A DNA stretch of 38,133 bases from Verrucomicrobiota bacterium (GTDB lineage: Bacteria > Verrucomicrobiota > Verrucomicrobiia > Limisphaerales > UBA8199). The DNA is taken from contig PSRM01000061.1 in the NCBI GenBank assembly GCA_003176045.1, positions 1-38,133 on the forward strand, given 5' to 3'. Each line of letters starts with the position of its first letter. Within the stretch, counting starts at the first letter, position 1. The position numbers and the translations under genes are program-made. Under the pieces are notes generated by a model. It worked only from the letters and a program-made list of their open reading frames with translations. It was not told where the DNA came from and did not search any database. Below are positions 25,133-32,103 of the stretch, piece by piece.

Positions 25133-26221
25133 CTATCGCAGCGAATCGTGGTCCAGCGGGACAACCACGCCGCCGCCTTTCTCGATCACAACCGATTCCT
25201 TGCCCTTATTTATAAAGCTCTTGTGAATCCAGTTGGAATCCGCGTTAAGGTCCTTGGTTTCGAACAGAACCGTTGAGGCTGTCGTGTAAGTGCGGACGCG
25301 CGTGCTCTTCCACACGTCGCGCTCACTCATCACCCCTGACACTGCAGTTTGGAAGAACGTCTTCACATCCTCGGCCGAGAGCGGCGGATAATTACGATCA
25401 TTATTACATTCGGTGACCGCTTCAGTCACGGCGGCATCCAACAGTTTGGGCCAGAGGGCGCGGAAAAGGTTCTTGTTATTGTAAACCTCGGCACTGTTGA
25501 TTTCGCCATTGATGACATAGACGAAGCCGATGACATCGGTCTTGCCGTCCAGCAACGATTTGAATTTCTCCATGTATGGCCTGGTAACGCTATCTAACGT
25601 GCGGTTCTCCAGCGAGAGTTGGAGGCTGCTCCCGGAAGCGGGGGCATGGACATCCACAGAACTGCCGGTGATTCGAGAGAGGTTGTCCGCAAGCTTCTTC
25701 TGCTGCTCGGCTACGCCGGCCCAGACCTCGCCCTGCTGGTTCGCATATCGGGATGCAAGTTTCTCACTGCGCGAGCTAAGGATTTTTGTGTTCGAAGAAA
25801 ACTCAGCAGCGTTCTCATGCCCGCGTTGCGTCCAGCGTCCATGTTCCACGCAGAAAGCAGCCAATGGCACGGGGCCCGACATCGGCGGCAGGATCAGGTC
25901 TTCCCGCACCGTGCGATCCTGTCGCCCGCCTTTGACAATGTCACCCGCGTTGATGAAGACGGCGAGGTCTTTTGAGACGTTTTCGATCGTTAGCTCATTC
26001 ACATTACCCGTTTCTTTCGCCACGACCAGGTGTCGTTCGAGAGCCTCGGAGAGGGTGCCGTAATGTCGCGATTCCAGGTGCGTATCGCCGTGAACCAGAA
26101 AGATCTGGAGGTTACGGTGGACCACTGGCCCGGTAAGGGTGCCTACGGCAGCCGAGGCGTTGATCGCGCTCAACAGGCCGGCGGCCAGTAGAGAATAAGT
26201 GAGAACATTTGCCTTTTTCAT
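25133..26221 (-). CDS. Exported ARPP-1-like protein of unknown function
   Basis: A 362-residue protein from the ATG at 26221, with a signal peptide (MKKANVLTYSLLAAGLLSAINASA). The mature part follows the ARPP-1 (ARG and rhodanese-phosphatase-superfamily-associated protein) plan as I know it: LQIFLVHGD, an LSEALERHLV helix, VNELTIENVSKDLAVFINAGDIVKGGRQDRTVREDLILPP (residues about 74-113, split here for reading), and an AFCVEHGRW strand. No catalytic residues are evident; family function is unknown. The upstream codons to 26299 are translated from a heptamer array and are excluded. It is divergent from a sensor kinase (26569) with a 347-bp regulatory gap, so joint control is possible. Confidence 0.75.
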   Translation of the reverse strand: MKKANVLTYSLLAAGLLSAINASAAVGTLTGPVVHRNLQIFLVHGDTHLESRHYGTLSEALERHLVVAKETGNVNELTIENVSKDLAVFINAGDIVKGGRQDRTVREDLILPPMSGPVPLAAFCVEHGRWTQRGHENAAEFSSNTKILSSRSEKLASRYANQQGEVWAGVAEQQKKLADNLSRITGSSVDVHAPASGSSLQLSLENRTLDSVTRPYMEKFKSLLDGKTDVIGFVYVINGEINSAEVYNNKNLFRALWPKLLDAAVTEAVTECNNDRNYPPLSAEDVKTFFQTAVSGVMSERDVWKSTRVRTYTTASTVLFETKDLNADSNWIHKSFINKGKESVVIEKGGGVVVPLDHDSLR

Positions 26222-26228
26222 AATGCCT

Positions 26229-26263
26229 TTCGTATTTCGTATTCCGTGTTGCGTATTGCGTGT
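26229..26263. repeat. Heptamer array upstream of the ARPP-1-like gene
   Basis: Five 7-bp units (TTCGTAT, TTCGTAT, TCCGTGT, TGCGTAT, TGCGTGT) start 8 bp upstream of the start codon, so they lie in the 5' untranslated region. Confidence 0.82.
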
Positions 26264-26356
26264 TGTCTGTTTCAACTCTGCGGGCTCCTGGCCGCGCATC
26301 TATGGGGCAGCATCGCCGATTTTGCCTTCAGACTTGTCAGACTGGCGCAAGGAAGA

Positions 26357-26396
26357 TGTAAAAAGATTGTGAGCATCGTCTTACAAATCTTTTACA
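26357..26396. promoter_or_regulatory. Imperfect inverted repeat in the ARPP-1/kinase gap
   Basis: TGTAAAAAGATTGT and ACAAATCTTTTACA (14-bp arms, one shifted base) are separated by 12 bp in the AT-rich centre of the divergent intergenic region 26222-26568. It could be an operator or a transcript hairpin. The rest of this 347-bp gap holds a heptamer array and the 12-bp repeats. Confidence 0.45.
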
Positions 26397-26490
26397 ATTG
26401 TTTCGCGCGGGAGTGACAAGCTGACAGGCGCGACGCGGTAGAGTAGCTCTATGATTCGGGGCAGATTTTGAAACTCGGTTTGAAATGTAT

Positions 26491-26526
26491 TCGACTAAGT
26501 TTGCGATTAAGTTTGCGACTAAGTTT
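26491..26526 (+). repeat. Array of three 12-bp direct repeats upstream of a sensor kinase
   Basis: The units are TCGACTAAGTTT, GCGATTAAGTTT and GCGACTAAGTTT, joined without gaps. The array ends 42 bp before the kinase start at 26569. The consensus KCGAYNAAGTTT is shared with the four units at 21511-21558. Confidence 0.85.
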
Positions 26527-26568
26527 AATGTTTGATCAGAGCCTCGTTACCTCGGCTGCCACAGAAGA

Positions 26569-28599
26569 ATGAAGAAAGTCGCACTTGTATTTATATTGGC
26601 GGTGATCCTGCCCAGCCTGGTACTGGCCTGGCTGGCAGTGCGCTCCCTGCGCGACCAGGAGTTCGTCCTGGAGCGGCAGGAGTCGCTGCTTTACCAGGGC
26701 GTGGCCGATAACCTGGCCCGCGACGTTCAGAGCGCGTTGGCGGAGGACTTGCAGCAGTTTCGGGCAAAAGTCACCACCCTGCTCGGCGACCAGCCGCCTC
26801 GGACGATTGCCCGGATCTTCGATGAACGCTTACGCAACGAATGGCCTTTGGCACAGGTCGGCTTTGTCGTGACGCTGCAAGGTGATGTCCTTTCCCCTTC
26901 GCATCCCGGTCGGGCAGAAGCGCAGAAGTTCCTTATGGATAACGGCCGCTTTCTCGGAAACCAGGAAAGCGCCGAGGTTTATCTGGACGCCAGTTCATTC
27001 GCGAATAATTCACTGTTCAATAAATCGCAGGGTCCCGCTGATAATTTTCGGCAGAATTTCGCTTCTCCGGCGAACAGTCCACCAGCGGGCGCTGCCGCGC
27101 CGTCCGAGAAGAAGGAGAGTTACGCCGAATATTCGAAGCCGCAGAGCCGATCTTATAAAGATACGCTGACGAGGAGCGTTGTGCCTCAGAACCAAGGCTT
27201 CAACCAGCAAGTGGAAACCGGTAACAGAGCAGGTTCGCCAGCCGGGATGAGGGAGCGTCCCGCCCCGCAACAACAACTCCTCAAATCTCAATCCTCTCTG
27301 GAGGCCCAGCAACTCGAACAACCTCTCTCCAAACTCGCCTTAACCGAAGGCGAATTTCGTCAACTCATTGGCGAGCAGACAGAGGGAATGTTGGCGCGTT
27401 TCGTGGACAACAAACTTAGCGTGCTCCTGTGGTCCCGAGCGCCCCGGGATCCGAGCTTCGTGTTCGGCGCGCAATTGGACCTGACGCGCTTAAAGGAGGC
27501 GCTAACACACCTTTTTAAGGAAGATGATGGCGCGCTCCGCCAGGAAATTTGTGTTGCCCTGCTGGACGACAACGCTCGCCCGGTTGCTTTGTCCCATCCC
27601 GGCTTTCAAGCGAACTGGAAAAGACCATTCGTTGCGACCGAAATCGGCGAAGCCCTGCCGCATTGGGAAGCGGCGGTCTATCTGCTGGATCCTGCAAAGC
27701 TCGCTCGATCGGCCCAAAGCATAAGGCTTACGCTGGGGCTGCTGGTTGGCGTATTGGTGCTGGCGATCGGCGTAGGCAGTTGGCTGATTGTTTCCGACCT
27801 GAATCGTCAAATGGTCCTGGCCCGCCAAAAAACCGATTTCGTCAGTAATGTCTCCCACGAACTCAAAACACCTCTCACGTCGATTCGGATGTTTTCTGAA
27901 TTGCTCGCCGAGGGCCGCATAGGGGATCCAGAAAAGCAGCGCTCTTATCTTGGCATCATTGCCGCCGAAACTGCCCGGCTGAGTCGTTTGATCAATAACG
28001 TCCTCGATTTTACCCGCAGCGAGCGCGGCGAGAAGAAGTATCGGTTCCAAACCTGCGATCTGGCTCAGCTCACACGCGAAATAGCGGAGACTTGCCGGCC
28101 ACCTCTGGAAGCCTCTGGTTTCAAATTCGAATGTGAGATCCCGGACCTGCCCTGCAAGGTCATCGGCGACAGAGACGCCCTGGCGCAGGTATTGCTAAAC
28201 TTATTATCGAACGCTGAAAAATACTCGGTTCAGAATAAAGAGATCACGGTGCGATTGATGGCGCGAATGTGGCGGCAGCGCGCCCCAAATTCCGGCGACT
28301 GGGCAGAAGTAAGTGCTTCTGCGCCAGGCGCTTCCGAGTGGGAGGTCCAGGTGTTGGATCGCGGGTCGGGCGTTCCGGCAGGCTGCGAAGAAAAGATTTT
28401 CGAGAAGTTTTACCGGGCTCACGATTCGCTTAGCAGCGGCATCCAGGGCTCTGGCCTTGGCCTGACACTGGCTCGGCAGATTGCAAAGGCGCACCTCGGC
28501 GACGTGACCTATGCCCCGCGCGAAGGCGGCGGAAGCTGCTTCAGCCTGCGTCTCCCGCGATTGCCCGAGCCGCCCGCCACAGAAATTGAGAAATCTTAG
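26569..28599 (+). CDS. Membrane sensor histidine kinase
   Basis: A 676-residue kinase. A first membrane helix lies at the N-terminus (VALVFILAVILPSLVLAWLAV) and the second near residues 387-408 (LTLGLLVGVLVLAIGVGSWLIV). The extracytoplasmic part between them is long (about 360 residues) and includes a Gln/Pro-rich low-complexity section (about 200-250). The cytoplasmic part has the HisKA box with His430 in VSNVSHELKTPLTSIRM and an ATPase with LLNLLSNAEKYS (N box), VLDRGSGVP (G1) and GSGLGLTLARQIAKAH (G2). The stimulus is unknown. It is followed by an OmpR-type regulator and is divergent from an ARPP-1-like exported gene. The 12-bp repeat array precedes the start. Confidence 0.95.
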   Translation: MKKVALVFILAVILPSLVLAWLAVRSLRDQEFVLERQESLLYQGVADNLARDVQSALAEDLQQFRAKVTTLLGDQPPRTIARIFDERLRNEWPLAQVGFVVTLQGDVLSPSHPGRAEAQKFLMDNGRFLGNQESAEVYLDASSFANNSLFNKSQGPADNFRQNFASPANSPPAGAAAPSEKKESYAEYSKPQSRSYKDTLTRSVVPQNQGFNQQVETGNRAGSPAGMRERPAPQQQLLKSQSSLEAQQLEQPLSKLALTEGEFRQLIGEQTEGMLARFVDNKLSVLLWSRAPRDPSFVFGAQLDLTRLKEALTHLFKEDDGALRQEICVALLDDNARPVALSHPGFQANWKRPFVATEIGEALPHWEAAVYLLDPAKLARSAQSIRLTLGLLVGVLVLAIGVGSWLIVSDLNRQMVLARQKTDFVSNVSHELKTPLTSIRMFSELLAEGRIGDPEKQRSYLGIIAAETARLSRLINNVLDFTRSERGEKKYRFQTCDLAQLTREIAETCRPPLEASGFKFECEIPDLPCKVIGDRDALAQVLLNLLSNAEKYSVQNKEITVRLMARMWRQRAPNSGDWAEVSASAPGASEWEVQVLDRGSGVPAGCEEKIFEKFYRAHDSLSSGIQGSGLGLTLARQIAKAHLGDVTYAPREGGGSCFSLRLPRLPEPPATEIEKS

Positions 28600-28621
28600 A
28601 TTACGGATGAACACGGATACG

Positions 28622-28749
28622 CAAACCCCAAACATCAAACACCAAACACCAAAGAAGCTACAAAATTCCAAAGAACGCGCCGTATTGGCCTTGGAGCTTG
28701 GAGCTTGGTGTTTCTCTGGTGTTTGGTGTTTGGTGTTTGGTGTTTCTGG
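28622..28749. repeat. Inverted pair of heptamer arrays between kinase and regulator genes
   Basis: ACCAAAC units (28622-28653) and GGTGTTT units (about 28708-28747) are complementary 7-bp-period arrays separated by about 55 bp that include GGAGCTTGGAGCTTGG. Transcribed RNA could fold into a long stem in several registers, just upstream of the regulator start at 28776. Confidence 0.82.
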
Positions 28750-28775
28750 TCCTGTCTCGCTTCAACCTTAAAACT

Positions 28776-29462
28776 ATGACAACGAAGGTTCTCATCATCG
28801 AAGACGACCCGCACATCCTGCTCGGCCTGGAAGAAGTCCTGAAAAGCGACGGCTTTACGGTGGCCATTTGCAACCGCGGCGACCACGCGCTCGATGCGGT
28901 CGCCAAACAGCAACCCTCCCTAATCGTACTCGACGTCATGCTGCCCGGCTTGAGCGGCTACGACATTTGCAAGCAGCTCCGCGCGCGAAAATGCGCCACT
29001 CCCATTCTGATGCTCACCGCCAAGGGCCAGGAAATTGACAAAGTAGTCGGCCTCGACCTCGGCGCGGACGATTACGTCACAAAGCCCTTCGGCGTGCGCG
29101 AATTGCTGGCCCGAATTCATGCGCTCCTGCGCCGCTCCGCCTCGAAGCCCGACCAGGATTCTGCGCCATTCCGAATCGGTCCGGCCACAATTGATCCGAA
29201 AACCTTTCAACTCCGCCGTGGCCAAACCCTCGAAGAACTCACCGCCCGCGAGCTGAAACTCCTCCAACTGTTCCATGCACATCCCGGCGAAGTTCTTTCC
29301 CGCGACCGCTTGCTCAATGACGTATGGGGCTACAATTACTACGGCACCACGCGCACGCTCGATCAGGTCATTGTGCAGTTACGCCGAAAACTCGGCGATT
29401 CAGGCGATGAGCCCCGGCATCTGCAAACGGTGCACGGGGTAGGGTATCGGCTGGTTGAGTGA
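28776..29462 (+). CDS. OmpR/PhoB-family response regulator
   Basis: A 228-residue two-domain regulator. The receiver has IIEDD (Asp10-Asp11), phospho-acceptor Asp53 in LIVLDVMLPGLSG, Thr in LMLTAKG and Lys103 in DDYVTKPFG. The winged-helix DNA-binding domain follows (LTARELKLLQLFHAHPGEVLSRDRLL, RTLDQVIVQLRRKLGD, LQTVHGVGYRL). The start at 28776 (MTTKVLIIEDD) is the natural one; the longer frame from 28698 is translated from the heptamer array. The partner kinase lies immediately upstream. A natural hypothesis is that it binds the 12-bp repeats before the kinase. Confidence 0.96.
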   Translation: MTTKVLIIEDDPHILLGLEEVLKSDGFTVAICNRGDHALDAVAKQQPSLIVLDVMLPGLSGYDICKQLRARKCATPILMLTAKGQEIDKVVGLDLGADDYVTKPFGVRELLARIHALLRRSASKPDQDSAPFRIGPATIDPKTFQLRRGQTLEELTARELKLLQLFHAHPGEVLSRDRLLNDVWGYNYYGTTRTLDQVIVQLRRKLGDSGDEPRHLQTVHGVGYRLVE

Positions 29463-29529
29463 CTGGCCGGGGCGGAGCGCCGAATTCCATTCCCAATACC
29501 ACCAGGATGTGAAGGCGCGCAATTTGCAT

Positions 29530-29637
29530 AGTCCCGTAGGGACGCCAGATAATAGCCCAGCGTTTCAACGCCGTTTCAACGCTGGGTAGGCGCTTGAACG
29601 ACATAAGTCCCGGGACGACAGAGAAAGTAGTTCTGTC
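29530..29637. repeat. REP-like element, related to 8175-8357
   Basis: AGTCCCGTAGGGACG is followed by AATAGCCCAGCGTTTCAACG and GCTGGG, then CCCGGGACGACAGA and TTCTGTC. Here the core carries a local duplication (GTTTCAACGCC then GTTTCAACGC). It occupies most of the 225-bp gap before coaD. Confidence 0.8.
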
Positions 29638-29687
29638 ACGCCGACTTTGTAATTGGCCCTGAGCGCGGGGCTGGTAGTCTTCAAAGT

Positions 29688-30197
29688 ATGGAACCGAAAG
29701 CTCGCGAAGGACGACTGGGAGTTTACGCCGGAAGCTTCGATCCGCTCACCATTGGACACTTGTGGATGATTGAGCAAGGCGCGCGGCTATTCGACAGGCT
29801 AGCAGTTGCAGTAGGTGTAAATCCGGACAAGCGGTACACCTTTCTTCTGGACGACCGGCTCAATATGTTGCGGGCTGCTACCAGGCATTTCCCCAATGTC
29901 TCAGTGACGTCTTTTTCGAATCTCTATCTCATCCATTACGCGCAAAGCATCAGGGCGACGCACATCCTGCGCGGTATCCGCGCCGAGAGTGACTACAAAT
30001 TCGAGCGTACCATGCGCAATATTAATGGCGATCTGGATGCCACCATCTGCACGATATTTCTGATGCCGCCTCGACCCATCGCCGAGGTCAGCTCAAGCAT
30101 GGTTAAAGGGCTGATAGGGCCAGTGGGCTGGCAGAAAATCGTCAAAAAATACGTTCCTGCCCCTGTTTACAAGTGCCTATTGCGAACTCATCGGTGA
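29688..30197 (+). CDS. coaD: Phosphopantetheine adenylyltransferase
   Basis: A 169-residue enzyme transferring AMP from ATP to 4'-phosphopantetheine, the penultimate step of coenzyme A synthesis. The nucleotidyltransferase signature is GVYAGSFDPLTIGHLWMI (Thr21-x-x-His24), with NPDKRYTF, RGIRAESDYKFE and AEVSSSMVKGLIGP matching the CoaD motifs. The C-terminus is a little divergent: PVGW where many have a GGDVS-like stretch. The start gives an 8-residue polar lead (MEPKAREG), slightly longer than usual. The stop overlaps the next start by 4 nt, indicating co-translation with the HD-type gene. Confidence 0.93.
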   Translation: MEPKAREGRLGVYAGSFDPLTIGHLWMIEQGARLFDRLAVAVGVNPDKRYTFLLDDRLNMLRAATRHFPNVSVTSFSNLYLIHYAQSIRATHILRGIRAESDYKFERTMRNINGDLDATICTIFLMPPRPIAEVSSSMVKGLIGPVGWQKIVKKYVPAPVYKCLLRTHR

Positions 30198-30829
30198 ATG
30201 AGCCGAACCCAGACCGCTGGTTGCGATTGTGGAGCCAGGCGGATCTCCAAGGCGACCCACTTCCAACCTGGCGGGAACTCGTTTCATTGTATTCCGAGCC
30301 CCCGCGGCACTACCATAACCTTCGCCACATCAGCGAGTGCCTCGCGGAATTCGATTCGGCAAGGCACCTGGCCCAAACGCCTGTCGCCGTCGAATTGGCG
30401 ATATGGTTTCATGACGCGGTGTACGATACCCATGCACAGGACAACGAGGAGAAGAGTGCTGGACTGGCGACGTGCTGCTTAGCCAAAGCCAAGGCTAGCG
30501 ATGAATTGTCTAAATCAGTCGCTGCCCTTGTTCTATCCACCAAATCGCACGATTCATCCTTGCACCCGGATGCACCACTGATTGTGGATGTGGATTTGAG
30601 TATCCTGGGGAAAGCTAGAGAACTGTTCCAAGAGTACGAATCCCAGATTAGAAGCGAGTATGCTTGGGTGCCAGAGGCGGTGTTCGCCGCGAAACGGGCC
30701 GAGATCCTCGAACATTTTTTGGCTCGTGTGCGTATCTATACCACAACCCACTTCTTTGAAAAGTACGAGCAGCAGGCGCGCTTCAATCTGCAAGAATCGC
30801 TCCGGAAACTGAAGCCGGCCATCACGTAG
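30194..30829 (+). CDS. Predicted metal-dependent HD-superfamily hydrolase
   Basis: A 211-residue protein from the GTG at 30194, which overlaps the coaD stop (GTGA); an upstream GTG at 30173 is an alternative. It shows HYHNLRHISECL (His39-His45) and AIWFHDAVYDTHAQDNEEKS (His73-Asp74), as in the family annotated 'predicted metal-dependent HD superfamily phosphohydrolase'. A later VDVDLSILG supplies another Asp. The substrate is unknown. Coupling to coaD suggests co-expression but no proven link to coenzyme A synthesis. Confidence 0.87.
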   Translation: MNEPNPDRWLRLWSQADLQGDPLPTWRELVSLYSEPPRHYHNLRHISECLAEFDSARHLAQTPVAVELAIWFHDAVYDTHAQDNEEKSAGLATCCLAKAKASDELSKSVAALVLSTKSHDSSLHPDAPLIVDVDLSILGKARELFQEYESQIRSEYAWVPEAVFAAKRAEILEHFLARVRIYTTTHFFEKYEQQARFNLQESLRKLKPAIT

Positions 30830-30853
30830 CAGATCAATCTAAGCGTCCTGCCC

Positions 30854-31741
30854 GTGCAAGCTCAGGAACAAACCCATGACGCCAGCCTCTCTCGCTGGAG
30901 CCTGAAGCGTCGCCGAACGAGGTTGCTGATCTACTTCCTGATCTTGCTGGTGATCGCAGCCTGGAGATACGCTCCTCGCCCCTGGCATCCGCCGATCACA
31001 ATCGAAACGCCGCATCACATCGTTTTCTCCTCTGCCACCCGGCAGCAAACCGAGCAAACCATCCACGCCTTGGACCTCCTTTATTCCGCCTACTCAAACC
31101 GCCTCGGGAGTCTTCCGCGTTTCGAGCGCAGCCACCAGAAGCTCGAAGTAAAGCTCTTCAAAGACCGCGCTGAGTTCCGTTGGGTAAATCCCAACCTCGG
31201 CTGGGCCGAGGCCTTTTATCGCGAGCCTTACTGCCAGGCCTATTTCTCTTCGGAGGAAACCAATCCTTACCACTGGATGCTGCACGAATCAGTCCACCAA
31301 TTGAACCACGAGGTCGCGCACCTGAGACTGGAAAAATGGCTGGAAGAAGGTCTGGCCGATTATTTCGCGACAAGTTGTCTGGAATCGAACACGCTCGCCG
31401 TAGGCCGCATTGACGTAAACACTTACCCCGTCTGGTGGATGCCCGAACTTGCCACGACTCCCGACCTGTCAGAAAACATTCACAATGGGAGCGTCATTCC
31501 ATTGCGCGCCATCATCGCCAACCGAGGCGGTCCCAGCATCAACAGCCACTTTAACCTTTACTACCTCCACTGGTGGAGCCTCACCCATTTCATTTTCGAA
31601 ACCCCGCGCTACCGCGCGCATGCCCTGGAGTTGCTGCAGCGGGGCGGAGGCCTTGAAGCGTTCGAGCAAACGATCGGTCCCTTGGAGCAAGTGCAAATGG
31701 AATGGCACGCTTATGTGCGAGAACTTAAAAAGCGATTTTAG
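30854..31741 (+). CDS. Membrane-anchored HExxH metallopeptidase-like protein
   Basis: A 295-residue protein from GTG 30854; no better in-frame ATG exists. After a basic stretch (SLKRRRTR) comes one membrane helix (LLIYFLILLVIAAW, about 24-37), so the rest is probably periplasmic. The zinc motif HESVH is at 144-148 and the third ligand is probably Glu164 or Glu165 in WLEEGLADYFA, a gluzincin arrangement seen in DUF1570-like and peptidase-MA-like proteins. The substrate is unknown. It lies 24 bp after the HD gene on the same strand, and a small protein follows 8 bp downstream. Confidence 0.82.
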   Translation: MQAQEQTHDASLSRWSLKRRRTRLLIYFLILLVIAAWRYAPRPWHPPITIETPHHIVFSSATRQQTEQTIHALDLLYSAYSNRLGSLPRFERSHQKLEVKLFKDRAEFRWVNPNLGWAEAFYREPYCQAYFSSEETNPYHWMLHESVHQLNHEVAHLRLEKWLEEGLADYFATSCLESNTLAVGRIDVNTYPVWWMPELATTPDLSENIHNGSVIPLRAIIANRGGPSINSHFNLYYLHWWSLTHFIFETPRYRAHALELLQRGGGLEAFEQTIGPLEQVQMEWHAYVRELKKRF

Positions 31742-31749
31742 AAATTCTG

Positions 31750-31998
31750 ATGAAGAGAGACAGGAAAAAATTGGCTCTTTGCATAAATAACACGGGTTAT
31801 CAAGCATCCTTGATTGTGGGCAAGATGTACCGCCTCATCCTCGACGCGAGAGCTCTGAAGGATGATTTCCTGCGAGTGATTGATGAAAGTGGCGAAGACT
31901 ACCTTTATCACAGCAGCTTTTTCACATTCCTGGATATCCCGAGGCCAATCGAGAAAAATATCCTGGCTCTGGCATCACGTGCGGCGCCTGTGCATTGA
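31750..31998 (+). CDS. Small conserved protein of unknown function
   Basis: An 82-residue protein (MKRDRKKLALCINNTGYQASLIVGKMYRLI..., with DESGEDYLYHSSFF near the middle). The plan 'CI-x-N-x-G-Y-x-A-S-L-x-x-x-K-x-Y' followed by 'DESGEDYLY-x-S-x-F' is familiar from many short proteins of unknown function in diverse bacteria. It resembles a small beta-barrel or SH3-like fold (inference). It follows the HExxH gene after 8 bp. Confidence 0.75.
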   Translation: MKRDRKKLALCINNTGYQASLIVGKMYRLILDARALKDDFLRVIDESGEDYLYHSSFFTFLDIPRPIEKNILALASRAAPVH

Positions 31999-32103
31999 AC
32001 AGCCGCTTAAGCCATGCACTCCCCGAAACTGTGCAAGCTCTGTCAGGAGTCGCATATCTCATCATTCACCCAGAACTCCTGCTGAACGCCTTCACCGATT
32101 CCT

